The translations under genes were made by a program, and so were the position numbers. The notes under the pieces are model-generated. The model was not told the DNA's origin, did no database searches, and saw only the letters and a list, made by a program, of their open reading frames with translations. Positions 46,301 through 55,697 of a stretch of DNA of 64,000 nucleotides are shown piece after piece; the stretch's first letter is position 1, and every line of letters begins with the position of its first letter. The stretch comes from Prevotella sp. (GTDB lineage: Bacteria > Bacteroidota > Bacteroidia > Bacteroidales > Bacteroidaceae), in the NCBI GenBank assembly GCA_017960525.1, contig JAGCZA010000142.1, positions 46,222 to 110,221 on the forward strand, written 5' to 3'.

Positions 46301-46324
46301 TGATGGTTGGGGGTATAAGATTCG

Positions 46325-48082
46325 TCAGTCGGACAGCTCTACTTTGAGGTTCAGCTCCTCCAGCTGCTTGGGGTCGAGGACGCCGGGGGCGTCGAGCATG
46401 ACGTCGCGGCCGCTGTTGTTCTTCGGGAATGCGATGCAGTCGCGGATGCTGTCGAGGCCAGCCATCAACGAGACGAAGCGGTCGAGACCGAAAGCGAGTC
46501 CGGCATGAGGCGGTGCACCGTACTTGAAGGCGTTGATGAGGAAGCCGAACTGAGCCATCGCCCGCTCGGGGGTGAAGCCCAAAATCTCGAACATCTTCTC
46601 CTGCAACTTGCCGTCGTGGATACGGAGTGAGCCGCCGCCCACCTCCACGCCGTTGCACACGAAGTCGTAGGCCACGGCACGCACACGGGCGGGGTCGGTG
46701 TCGAGCAAGGGTATGTCGTCGGGGTTGGGCATAGTGAACGGGTGGTGTGTGGCCATGAGGCGCTGCTCCTCGTCGCTCCACTCGAACAGCGGGAAGTCGA
46801 CAATCCAGAGGCACACGAACTTGTCTTTGTCGCGCAGGCCCAGGCGGTCGCCCATCTCCAAGCGCAACGTGCAGAGTTGTACGCGGGTCTTGTTGGCATT
46901 GTCGCCGGAGAGGATGAGCACGAGGTCGCCGTCCTTGGCACCGCAGGCTTCCTTGACTTTCTGCCACACTTCCGGCTCATAGAACTTGTCGACGGATGAC
47001 TTCACCGTGCCGTCGGCGTTGAACCTCACATAGACCAGGCCCTTGGCGCCCACTTGCGGACGCTTAACGAAATCGGTGAGTTGGTCGAGTTGCTTGCGCG
47101 TGTAGTCGGCACAGCCGGGCACGCAGATGCCGCCGATGTAGTTGGCCTCGTTGAAGACGGGGAATGTGCCAGTGCCCTTCAGTTGGTCCATCAGTTCGAC
47201 GAACTCCATACCGAAGCGCAAATCGGGCTTGTCGCTGCCGAAGCGGCGCATGGCCTCGTGCCACGTCATACGTTGCAGCGGGGGCAACTCCACACCGCGC
47301 ACCTCCTTGAACAGGTGGCGGGCCAGTCCCTCAAAGACCTCCAGCACATCCTCCTGCTCAACGAAAGACATTTCGCAGTCTATCTGGGTGAACTCTGGCT
47401 GGCGGTCAGCACGCAGGTCCTCGTCGCGGAAGCACTTGGCAATCTGGAAGTAGCGGTCGAAGCCAGAGACCATCAACAACTGCTTCAGTGTCTGTGGCGA
47501 CTGCGGCAGGGCGTAGAACTGACCGGGATTCATGCGCGAGGGCACCACGAAGTCGCGGGCACCCTCTGGCGTGGAGCCGATGAGGATGGGCGTCTCCACC
47601 TCGATGAAGTTCAGGTTGTCGAGGAAGTTGCGGATAAGGATGGTCATCCTGTGGCGCAGTTCCAGGTTCTTGCGCACGGCGGTGCGGCGCAAGTCCAGGT
47701 AGCGGTATTTCATACGGATGTCGTCTCCGCCGTCGGTCTGGTCCTCAATGGTAAAGGGGGGCGTGATGCTCTCGCTGAGGATGTTCAGTTTGCGGGCCAG
47801 AATCTCGATGTCGCCTGTGGGCATCTTCGGGTTCTTCGACTCGCGCTCGCTCACCAGGCCCGTGACCTGGATGCAGAACTCGCGTCCCAGTTTGTTGGCA
47901 CGGTCGCAGAGCGAAGCGTCCTTCGACTCGTCGAACACTAATTGTGTAATACCATAGCGGTCGCGCAGATCGACAAACGTCATACCGCCCATCTTGCGAG
48001 TGCGCTGTACCCATCCGGCCAGTGTCACTTGCTGTCCGGCGTCGGTGAGTCTCAACTCACCACATGTTTTGCTTCTATACAT
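46325..48082 (-). CDS. aspS: Aspartyl-tRNA synthetase
   Basis: 585 residues, full bacterial length. An N-terminal OB-fold anticodon domain ([20 protein letters not shown]), a class II core with motif 2 [20 protein letters not shown], the bacterial GAD insert domain, and motif 3 [15 protein letters not shown]. It charges tRNA-Asp. Monocistronic, with its own canonical promoter. Confidence 0.95.
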   Translation of the reverse strand: MYRSKTCGELRLTDAGQQVTLAGWVQRTRKMGGMTFVDLRDRYGITQLVFDESKDASLCDRANKLGREFCIQVTGLVSERESKNPKMPTGDIEILARKLNILSESITPPFTIEDQTDGGDDIRMKYRYLDLRRTAVRKNLELRHRMTILIRNFLDNLNFIEVETPILIGSTPEGARDFVVPSRMNPGQFYALPQSPQTLKQLLMVSGFDRYFQIAKCFRDEDLRADRQPEFTQIDCEMSFVEQEDVLEVFEGLARHLFKEVRGVELPPLQRMTWHEAMRRFGSDKPDLRFGMEFVELMDQLKGTGTFPVFNEANYIGGICVPGCADYTRKQLDQLTDFVKRPQVGAKGLVYVRFNADGTVKSSVDKFYEPEVWQKVKEACGAKDGDLVLILSGDNANKTRVQLCTLRLEMGDRLGLRDKDKFVCLWIVDFPLFEWSDEEQRLMATHHPFTMPNPDDIPLLDTDPARVRAVAYDFVCNGVEVGGGSLRIHDGKLQEKMFEILGFTPERAMAQFGFLINAFKYGAPPHAGLAFGLDRFVSLMAGLDSIRDCIAFPKNNSGRDVMLDAPGVLDPKQLEELNLKVELSD

Positions 48083-48118
48083 TTCGACTTATAAAAATAA
48101 ATTTTCGTTTTCTTGCTG

Positions 48119-48150
48119 CAAAATTACACATTCTTTTCTTAACGGCCAAA
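48119..48150 (-). promoter_or_regulatory. Promoter of aspS
   Basis: On the minus strand: TTTG (48150-48147), 20 nt, TAATTTTG (48126-48119), 36 nt before ATG 48082. Confidence 0.82.
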
Positions 48151-48249
48151 GAAAAACGCCAAAAACCTTCAATCAACATTAGGTTGGCTTTGCCCCGAAG
48201 AGCCTTCCCGCCATCTTTTTCCGTTATATTATTGAATCCACTTAGGGGT

Positions 48250-49017
48250 TCAGATGTCGAGCGTCATGCCGTCGTAGGCCAGTTCCACGCCTTGGGGTAG
48301 GCGGGCGTTGGCGGCGTCGTGCAGGCCGATGTCGTGGCAGAGGTGGGTGATGAGGGTGTGGCGGGCACCTGTGCGGCGGGCGAAGGCGACGGCATCGTCG
48401 ACGAGTTGGTGGGAGTGGTGGGGCTTGTCGAAGCGCAGGGCGTTGACTACCAGTGTCTCTACGCCCTCCAGGAGCGGCAACTGGTCGTCGTCGATGGTCT
48501 TCATGTCGGTGATGTAGGCGAAGGGGCCGAAGCGGAAGCCGAGGATGGGCAGCCGCCCGTGCATCACGCGCAGGGGGAGGATGTCGATGTCGCCGATGGT
48601 GAGCGGCACGCCGGCGCTGATTTCGTGGAGCCCGATGGCGGGCACGCCGGGATAGCGGTTCTCGGCAAAACAGTAGGGCAGCATCTGGAGCATGCCCTCG
48701 CAGGCCAGGCGGTCGGCATAGACGTTGATTTCGCCAAACTGGCAGTAGGGCCTCACGTCGTCCATACCGCCCACGTGGTCGTAATGGGCGTGGGTGATGA
48801 GTATGCCGTCGATGCGGCGGAAGGGTAGGGTGAGGGCCTGCTCGCGGAAGTCGGGGCCGCAGTCCACCAGCAGGCGCGTGCGTTCCGTCTCCACCAGGAT
48901 GGAACTGCGCCACCGTCGGTCTCTATGGTCGTGGCTCTGGCAAACCTCACACTGGCAGCCAATTACTGGCACGCCGCACGAGGTGCCTGTGCCCAGAAAT
49001 GTAATCTTCATTGTCAT
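48250..49017 (-). CDS. Metallo-beta-lactamase-fold hydrolase (PhnP-like)
   Basis: 255 residues. The metal motif HxHxDH is in ITHAHYDHVGGMDD, with the later ligands in VMHGRLP and TLITHLCHDIG. The start KITFLGTGTSCGVPVIGCQC with a Cys-x-x-Cys cluster resembles the PhnP branch, which hydrolyses cyclic phosphodiesters. It may start at 49017 or 49011 (second ATG). Cytoplasmic; substrate unknown. Confidence 0.85.
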   Translation of the reverse strand: MTMKITFLGTGTSCGVPVIGCQCEVCQSHDHRDRRWRSSILVETERTRLLVDCGPDFREQALTLPFRRIDGILITHAHYDHVGGMDDVRPYCQFGEINVYADRLACEGMLQMLPYCFAENRYPGVPAIGLHEISAGVPLTIGDIDILPLRVMHGRLPILGFRFGPFAYITDMKTIDDDQLPLLEGVETLVVNALRFDKPHHSHQLVDDAVAFARRTGARHTLITHLCHDIGLHDAANARLPQGVELAYDGMTLDI

Positions 49018-49036
49018 GAGCGTGCAAATTTTGCGG

Positions 49037-49044
49037 CAAAGTTA
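49037..49044 (-). promoter_or_regulatory. Promoter -7 element of the metallo-hydrolase gene
   Basis: TAACTTTG on the minus strand, 20 nt before ATG 49017. The 250-nt gap to the sugar operon at 49269 is AT-rich and shows no further clear site. Confidence 0.6.
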
Positions 49045-49268
49045 CACATTTCTGCCGAAACACAGAAATAAATGGCCGTCTTTTCCGTTATAATAATATA
49101 ATACAAGCTTCTGCCGATTGTAGGGGGACAGATAGCGAAAAGTTGACTTATAATATAATAATGTGTAGAATTCTATAATTTCCGTATGATATTCCCGAAG
49201 GATGGGAGGAACTCGGACTATCGTCCCTTTCACTCCTTGCAACTTGCACTATATAACGTATTAACTAA

Positions 49269-49649
49269 ATGACAGAAGGAACAAGCGTAAAGACTTACAA
49301 CGGCCCAGTGAAACGATATGTGCAGACGTTGGAACTGAGAGATGACCCTGAACTGATTGCCCTCTACCGCAAGGCGCACAGCAAGGAGGAGGCGTGGCGG
49401 GAAATTCTCGACGGCATCCGACAGGTGGGCATCCTGGAGATGGAAATATACATCCTGGGCACTCGGCTGGTGATGATTGTCGAGACGCCGCCCGACTTCC
49501 AATGGGACGAGGCGATGGCGCGGCTGGCCACGCTGCCCCGCCAGCAGGAGTGGGAGGCCTACGTGGCCCGCTTCCAGCAATGTGCCGAGGGTGCCACAAG
49601 CGACGAGAAATGGCAGATGATGGAGCGGATGTTCCATCTGTATGAATAA
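49269..49649 (+). CDS. L-rhamnose/L-fucose mutarotase family protein
   Basis: 126 residues. Matches the DUF718/RhaM family (RYVQTLELRDDPELIALYRKA, MEIYILGTRLVMIVET, EKWQMMERMFHLYE). It interconverts the alpha and beta anomers of a 6-deoxy-L-sugar. First gene of an operon with an aldo/keto reductase, an amidohydrolase and a zinc alcohol dehydrogenase, which together fit oxidative, non-phosphorylating L-fucose (or related sugar) breakdown. Confidence 0.85.
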   Translation: MTEGTSVKTYNGPVKRYVQTLELRDDPELIALYRKAHSKEEAWREILDGIRQVGILEMEIYILGTRLVMIVETPPDFQWDEAMARLATLPRQQEWEAYVARFQQCAEGATSDEKWQMMERMFHLYE

Positions 49650-49670
49650 ATAAAAAACAACAGAAAAGAT

Positions 49671-50621
49671 ATGATTTACAACGAATTGGGAAAAACTGGC
49701 CTGAGGCTGTCAAACTTGGGCTTCGGAGCCTCGTCATTGGGCGGCGTGTTCCACGGCATACGTGAGGAAGAGGGCATCGAGGCCGTCTTTACAGCACTCG
49801 ACAACGGTATCAACTTCATCGACGTGTCGCCCTACTATGGCCACCTGAAGGCCGAAATGGTGCTGGGCAAGGCCTTGCGCCAGGTGAAGCGCGACCGCTA
49901 TGTGCTCTCCACAAAGGTGGGACGCTACGGTCAGGACGGCGTGAACACCTGGGACTACTCGGCAGAGCGTGTCACCCGCAGCGTCTACGAGAGTATGGAA
50001 CGCTTGGGCGTGGACTTCATCGACATCATCAATGTGCACGACGTGGAGTTCCAGGTCGACCTCCCCGGCGGTCTGCAGAAGGTCGTCGACGAGACGCTGC
50101 CTGCCCTCGTCGCCCTGAAGCGCAAGGGCGTGGTGGGCCACGTGGGCATCACCGACCTCCAGCCGGAGAACCTGAAGTGGGTCATCGAGCACTCGGAGGA
50201 GGGCACCGTCGAGAGCATCCTCAACTTCTGCCACTATGCCCTGAACGACACGCTGCTGACCGACTACCTGGACTTCTTCGAGCAGAAAGGTATCGGCGTC
50301 ATCAATGCCTCGCCCTTCTCAATGGGCCTGCTCTCCGACCGCGGCACGCCCGACTGGCACCCCGCCCCGCTTGCCCTGAAGGAGGCCTGTGCCCGTGCCG
50401 CCGCCTACTGCCGTGAGCAGGGCTACCCCATCGACAAACTGGCCATCCAGTTCTCCACCAGCCTCAACCCCCGCATTGCCTCCACCCTCTTCAGCAGCGC
50501 CAACCCCAAGAACGTGCTCAAGAACATCGCCTACGTGGAGGAACCCCTCGACGAGCAACTCGTCAAGAAAGTCCAGGAAATCATCGGCGACCAAATGTTC
50601 GTCCGCTGGAAAAACTCATAA
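49671..50621 (+). CDS. Aldo/keto reductase, probable L-fucose dehydrogenase
   Basis: 316 residues, cytoplasmic (alpha/beta)8 barrel. The AKR tetrad is visible: Asp in INFIDVSPYYG, Tyr in PYYGHLKAE, Lys in LSTKVGRYG and His in INVHDVEF. Family members of this branch oxidise L-fucose or L-galactose to the lactone with NAD(P). It starts 21 nt after the mutarotase. The following gene in the pathway is displaced by a restriction gene. Confidence 0.85.
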   Translation: MIYNELGKTGLRLSNLGFGASSLGGVFHGIREEEGIEAVFTALDNGINFIDVSPYYGHLKAEMVLGKALRQVKRDRYVLSTKVGRYGQDGVNTWDYSAERVTRSVYESMERLGVDFIDIINVHDVEFQVDLPGGLQKVVDETLPALVALKRKGVVGHVGITDLQPENLKWVIEHSEEGTVESILNFCHYALNDTLLTDYLDFFEQKGIGVINASPFSMGLLSDRGTPDWHPAPLALKEACARAAAYCREQGYPIDKLAIQFSTSLNPRIASTLFSSANPKNVLKNIAYVEEPLDEQLVKKVQEIIGDQMFVRWKNS

Positions 50622-50628
50622 TCACGGT

Positions 50629-53541
50629 ATGAATACTGAGAAGCAGATGGCCTCGTCAGCGGCGGATTTTGCTCGTCGGTGGAAGGGTAGGGGATATGAG
50701 AAAGGCGACACGCAGACCTTCTGGACGGAGTTGCTCACCGAGGTGTTTGGCGTGGAGAACCCCAGCCAGTTCATCCGTTACGAGGTGCCGGTGAAGTCGG
50801 GAACGACCAACTTCATCGACGGCCATATCCCATCGACAAAGGTGGTGATAGAACAGAAGAGCATTGGCAAGAATCTGCGCGAGCCCGCTGTCCAGAGCAA
50901 TGGCCGTCGGCTCACCCCTTTCGAGCAGGCGAGGCATTATGCTTTTGAGATGTCCTATTCGGAGCGTCCGCGATGGATAGTGACGTGCAATTTCCAGGAG
51001 TTTCTGGTTTATGATATGGAGCGGCCACATAGCGAGCCGCAAAGTGTCCTTTTGGAAAATCTGGAGCGTGAGTACTATCGTTTGCAGTTCCTTGTCGACG
51101 AAGAGAGTACCCATCTGTCGAAGGAAATGCGGGTGTCGATGCAGGCTGGCGAGATTGTGGGCCGCATATACGACGCATTGCTCACCCAGTATGACGACAG
51201 TTCGCCAGAGGCTCTGCGCTGGCTCAATATCCTGTGTGTGCGCATCGTGTTCTGCCTTTATGCCGAGGATGCTGGCATTTTTGGGCGCGACCAGTTCCAC
51301 AACTATCTGGCTGCCTACGAGGCAAAGGATGTGCGAAATGCACTTATCCGCCTGTTCGACACGCTCAACAAGCCGGAGGACAAGCGTTCACGCTATCTGC
51401 AGGACGACCTCAAGGCTTTTCCTTACACCAATGGCGGCCTGTTCGAGGAGGATATAGAAATCCCTCAGTTTACCGAAGAATTGAAGACCGTGCTGCTTCA
51501 GAATGCCTCGCTCGACTTCGACTGGAGCGAAATCTCGCCCACCATTTTCGGAGCCGTCTTCGAGAGCACCCTCAACCCTGAGACGCGACGCACGGGCGGT
51601 ATGCACTACACATCGATTGAGAACATTCACAAGGTCATTGACCCGCTGTTCCTCAACGGCCTTCGCAGGGAGTTGGACGAGATTTTAATGGAAAAGGTTG
51701 AAAAACAGCGTCAGCGGAAACTGAGTGACTATCAGATGAAACTCTCTTCGCTCACCTTCCTCGACCCTGCCTGTGGCAGCGGCAATTTCCTCACCGAAAC
51801 CTACCTCTCATTGAGAAGACTGGAGAACGAGGCCATCCGCGAGCGATACCACGGGCAGACGATGATGGGCGAGTTCCTGAATCCCATCAAAGTCTCCATC
51901 CAGCAGTTCTACGGCATTGAAATAAACGACTTTGCCGTCACCGTAGCCACTACTGCCCTCTGGATTAGCGAGGCGCAAATGCTGGCTGAGACAGAAAGAA
52001 TCATCAAGCACGACATTGACTACCTGCCGCTGAAAGCGTTCCACAATATTCGCGAAGGAAATGCTTTACGAATGGAATGGGATTCGTGGGATGTTGTTCC
52101 TAATCATCCCACTATATATGCCAAGAATACCTATATTATCCCTGATGAAAGTGGACTGGTGGCAAGCGAACCGGTTGTTTATGATGATATTAACCTTGTG
52201 ACTGCCCATCAGCATATTGGGCCGAAACCATCAGTCAGAATAGGGGTTCGTTACGACTATATCATTGGTAATCCTCCATTCGTAGGGGCACGATGGATGA
52301 GTAAAAGCCAGAAAGAAGATGTCCTGCATGTGTTTGGAAACAAATGGAATGGTGTCGCTGATTTGGATTATGTGGCTTGTTGGTACAAGCGGGCATCTGA
52401 CCTTGCCCGTAATTCTAAAGTCAAGGTGGCTTTTGTGTCCACAAACTCAATCACCCAGGGCAGTGCCGTAGCCAATCTTTGGAAACCTCTTTTTGAAAGA
52501 GGCCTGACCATTGATTTTGCCTGGAAGACATTTCGCTGGGATAGTGAAGCCACTCAGAAAGCCCACGTCCATTGTGTCATCATTGGCTTCTCATTCAATC
52601 ACACAGGAAAAAGAATCATCTATTTGAATGATAAGCAACATGTGGTTGCTGAAAACATTAACGGCTATCTTTTGGATGCACCAAATGTTTTCATAGAGAA
52701 GCGAATGAGGCCATTATGCGATGTTCCCACGATTTGTTTGGGGGGACAGCCAATAGATGATGGCAATTTGATTCTAACACTGGAAGAGAAGGAGTATCTG
52801 CTGAAGAAGGAACCTCAAGCAGCAGTGTTTCTGCGTCCATTTATGATGGGAAAAGATTTCATAGACAGAAAACCCCGCTATTGTCTATGGCTGAAGAATG
52901 CCAATCCCACAATACTGAGGAAGTGCCCATTCGTTGTTGACAGGATAGCAAAAGTAAAAGCATTCAGACTGTTGAGTAAAAGAAGCAGCACACTTAAGTC
53001 TGCAAATGAACCAACATTGTTTGGTGCTCCGTTTGAGTGTAAGTCCAATTATGTAGCATTGCCAAAAGTTTCATCAGAAAACAGAAAATACATTCCGATG
53101 GACTATTTGACACCAGATGTTATTCCAGGAGACAAGTTGTTCTGTATACAAGAGGCTTCATTATATCATTTTGGCGTTCTTATGAGTAATGTGCATATGA
53201 CTTGGATGAGAGTGACTTGCGGACGCTTGAAAAGCGATTACAGTTATTCTAACACTATTGTCTACAACAACTTCCCCTGGCCGTCGCCTACGGAGGCACA
53301 GCGTGAGAAGATTGAGCGGACAGCGCAGGCCATTCTTGATGCTCGTGCCAAATACCCTGACTCCAGTTTGGCTGACCTCTACGATGAACTGACTATGCCC
53401 GCCGAACTGAGGAAAGCGCACGAACAGAACGACTGCGCCGTGATGGAGGCTTACGGCTTGGACTCCAAGACCGCAGGCGACGAAAAGGAAACGTACATCG
53501 TAGCCGAATTGTTCAGATTGTATCAGAAATTAACAAAATAA
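50629..53541 (+). CDS. MmeI-like (type IIL) restriction-modification enzyme
   Basis: 970 residues from ATG 50629, 7 nt after the reductase stop; a longer upstream reading would overlap the reductase in another frame. A single polypeptide: N-terminal nuclease with D64-x10-E75-x-K77 (FIDGHIPSTKVVIEQKS, the MmeI pattern), a helical linker, a gamma-type adenine methyltransferase with motif I LDPACGSGNF (near 378) and motif IV IIGNPPF (near 545), and a C-terminal target recognition region. One strand is modified and cut at a distance in this class. All catalytic motifs look intact. Confidence 0.87.
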   Translation: MNTEKQMASSAADFARRWKGRGYEKGDTQTFWTELLTEVFGVENPSQFIRYEVPVKSGTTNFIDGHIPSTKVVIEQKSIGKNLREPAVQSNGRRLTPFEQARHYAFEMSYSERPRWIVTCNFQEFLVYDMERPHSEPQSVLLENLEREYYRLQFLVDEESTHLSKEMRVSMQAGEIVGRIYDALLTQYDDSSPEALRWLNILCVRIVFCLYAEDAGIFGRDQFHNYLAAYEAKDVRNALIRLFDTLNKPEDKRSRYLQDDLKAFPYTNGGLFEEDIEIPQFTEELKTVLLQNASLDFDWSEISPTIFGAVFESTLNPETRRTGGMHYTSIENIHKVIDPLFLNGLRRELDEILMEKVEKQRQRKLSDYQMKLSSLTFLDPACGSGNFLTETYLSLRRLENEAIRERYHGQTMMGEFLNPIKVSIQQFYGIEINDFAVTVATTALWISEAQMLAETERIIKHDIDYLPLKAFHNIREGNALRMEWDSWDVVPNHPTIYAKNTYIIPDESGLVASEPVVYDDINLVTAHQHIGPKPSVRIGVRYDYIIGNPPFVGARWMSKSQKEDVLHVFGNKWNGVADLDYVACWYKRASDLARNSKVKVAFVSTNSITQGSAVANLWKPLFERGLTIDFAWKTFRWDSEATQKAHVHCVIIGFSFNHTGKRIIYLNDKQHVVAENINGYLLDAPNVFIEKRMRPLCDVPTICLGGQPIDDGNLILTLEEKEYLLKKEPQAAVFLRPFMMGKDFIDRKPRYCLWLKNANPTILRKCPFVVDRIAKVKAFRLLSKRSSTLKSANEPTLFGAPFECKSNYVALPKVSSENRKYIPMDYLTPDVIPGDKLFCIQEASLYHFGVLMSNVHMTWMRVTCGRLKSDYSYSNTIVYNNFPWPSPTEAQREKIERTAQAILDARAKYPDSSLADLYDELTMPAELRKAHEQNDCAVMEAYGLDSKTAGDEKETYIVAELFRLYQKLTK

Positions 53542-53550
53542 CCGAATCAA

Positions 53551-54483
53551 ATGACAATCATAGATGCACACAGCCACTTGTGGTACACACAGGACACAGA
53601 GTGGAACGGGAAGCGCATTTCGCCGCTGCCCAACGGAAGGGCAATGTTCCTCGGCGAGGAGCGGCAGATGCTGCCACCCTTTATGATAGACGGGCATAAT
53701 ACTGCCGAGGTGTTCCTCTCGAATATGGACTACGCCCAGGTGGCGGGGGCCGTGGTCGTGCAGGAGTTCATCGACGGCCTGCAGAACGACTACCTCAAGG
53801 AGGTGCAGGCGAAGTACCCCGACCGCTTCTTCTGCTTTGCAATGGCCGACTATCTCCGTGACGGTTTCTTCGACGAGGCCCGCCGTCTGCTCATCGACGA
53901 CGGCTTCAAGGGCATGGCCATCCCCGGCCATCGTCTGGGGGGGCGCAGCCTGCTCTCCGACGAAATGATGCAGATGTTCCGCCTGATGGAGAAGGAGGGG
54001 AAACTGCTCTCCATCACCCTGAAGGATGGCGACGAGCAGGCAGCCGAACTGAGCGAGGTCATCGAGGAGTGCCCGCAACTGAAGATTGCCATTGGGCACC
54101 TCTGCATGGCCGACCAGCCCGTGACGCCGCCGTGGGACAACCCGTCGTGGCTGATGCAGGTATGTCTGGCACTCAACGAGAACGTTTACTTGGAGTGCGG
54201 CGGCATCACCTGGCTCTACAACACGGAGTTCTACCCCTTCCCCTCGGCCATTCGTGCCCTGAAGGAGGCCGCCAGCCTCGTGGGCTGGGACAAGTTGATG
54301 TGGGGCAGCGACTATCCCCGCACCATCACCGCCATCACCTACCGTATGAGTTACGACTTCATCACGAAAAGCCGCGAACTGTCCGACGACCAGAAACGGC
54401 TCCTGCTGGGCGAGAATGCCCGCCGCCTCTACGGTTTCAAGAATTTGCCCGAACTGCCTTACGTCAAGAACATGAGCGAATAA
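53551..54483 (+). CDS. Amidohydrolase, probable L-fuconolactonase
   Basis: 310 residues of the amidohydrolase-2 TIM-barrel family: start IIDAHSHLWY with the metal-binding His pair, IAIGHLCMAD, and LMWGSDYPRT with the late Asp. In the sugar pathway it would open the lactone made by the reductase. It begins 9 nt after the restriction gene, without promoter, so its expression depends on read-through of that gene. Confidence 0.82.
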   Translation: MTIIDAHSHLWYTQDTEWNGKRISPLPNGRAMFLGEERQMLPPFMIDGHNTAEVFLSNMDYAQVAGAVVVQEFIDGLQNDYLKEVQAKYPDRFFCFAMADYLRDGFFDEARRLLIDDGFKGMAIPGHRLGGRSLLSDEMMQMFRLMEKEGKLLSITLKDGDEQAAELSEVIEECPQLKIAIGHLCMADQPVTPPWDNPSWLMQVCLALNENVYLECGGITWLYNTEFYPFPSAIRALKEAASLVGWDKLMWGSDYPRTITAITYRMSYDFITKSRELSDDQKRLLLGENARRLYGFKNLPELPYVKNMSE

Positions 54484-54502
54484 AATACAAACAAAATAAG
54501 AA

Positions 54503-55519
54503 ATGAAAGCAATACAAATTAGCGAGCCTTCGGTTATGAAGGTGATTGACATCGATGCCCCCCAGATGGGCGACGACGAGGTCTTGTTGAGAATGAAATA
54601 TGTGGGCTTCTGCGGTAGCGACCTGAACACCTTCCGTGGCGGCAACCCGATGGTGAAGATGCCGGTGGTGCCTGGCCATGAGGTGGGTGCCGTGGTGGAG
54701 AAAGTGGGCAAGAATGTGCCCGACGGCCTCCACGAGGGAATGGTGGTGACGGTGAACCCCTACACCAATTGCGGCAAGTGCGCCTCGTGTCGCAACGGGC
54801 GTGTAAATGCCTGCGAGCACAACGAGACGCTGGGCGTGCAGCGCTGGGGAGCCATGCGCGAGACCCTCTGCTTGCCGTGGGGGAAAGTCATTCCCGCTGG
54901 CAGCCTCACTCCCCGTGAGACGGCCCTGGTAGAGCCGATGAGTGTGGGCTTCCACGCCGTGAGCCGTGCCCAGGTGACCGACATCGACGTGGTGATGGTC
55001 ATTGGCTGCGGTATGGTGGGCATGGGTGCCGTCGTGCGCTCGGCACAGCGTGGTGCCGTCGTCATTGCCGCCGACATCGACGACGAGAAACTGGAACTGG
55101 CCCGCCAGATGGGAGCCACTTTCACCGTGAACACTCGCACAGAGGATGTGCACCAGAAGTTGCAGGAGATGACCGGCGGCTTCGGCCCCGACGTGGTGAT
55201 AGAGGCCGTAGGCAGCGCACCCACCTACCAGATGGCCGTCAACGAGGTGGCCTTCACGGGGCGCGTCGTCTGTATCGGCTATGCCAAGACAGAGGTGTCG
55301 TTCCAGACCAAGTATTTCGTGCAGAAGGAACTTGACATTCGCGGCTCACGCAATGCCCAGCCCAGCGACTTCCGTGCCGTCATCCGTTATATGGAGCGCA
55401 AAACCTGTCCCGTAGACCGCCTCATATCGGCCGTGGTGAAGCCCGAACAGGCTGCCGAGGCCATGCAGCGTTGGGTCGAAGCCCCAGGCCGTGTGTTCCG
55501 TATTTTGGTGGAATTCTGA
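54503..55519 (+). CDS. Zinc-dependent alcohol dehydrogenase (MDR family)
   Basis: 338 residues. Catalytic zinc site: Cys in GFCGSDLNTF, GHEVG and later Glu; structural zinc site with four Cys in NCGKCASCRNGRVNACEHN. Rossmann motif VIGCGMVGMGAVV. In the inferred L-fucose pathway it would oxidise the 2-keto-3-deoxy acid. The dehydratase for the step between is not in the window. Last gene of the operon. Confidence 0.87.
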   Translation: MKAIQISEPSVMKVIDIDAPQMGDDEVLLRMKYVGFCGSDLNTFRGGNPMVKMPVVPGHEVGAVVEKVGKNVPDGLHEGMVVTVNPYTNCGKCASCRNGRVNACEHNETLGVQRWGAMRETLCLPWGKVIPAGSLTPRETALVEPMSVGFHAVSRAQVTDIDVVMVIGCGMVGMGAVVRSAQRGAVVIAADIDDEKLELARQMGATFTVNTRTEDVHQKLQEMTGGFGPDVVIEAVGSAPTYQMAVNEVAFTGRVVCIGYAKTEVSFQTKYFVQKELDIRGSRNAQPSDFRAVIRYMERKTCPVDRLISAVVKPEQAAEAMQRWVEAPGRVFRILVEF

Positions 55520-55654
55520 CATTTATAGGTTAAAGAATACAAGTTGATTGTAGGGGAGACGCCAATTCTCAAAGGGTATGGTAGTTCATGAAAGTTGAGT
55601 TAAAGAACTATAAAATAACGGATGGTTGGAGTGCTTAATTGGTAGAAAATGAGT

Positions 55655-55662
55655 AATTTTGC
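55655..55662 (+). promoter_or_regulatory. Promoter -7 element of the M6 protease gene
   Basis: TAATTTTG followed by C, 35 nt before ATG 55698. -33 not clear. Confidence 0.6.
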
Positions 55663-55697
55663 ACATTATTTACATTTTTCCTACTAATAAGAAATTG

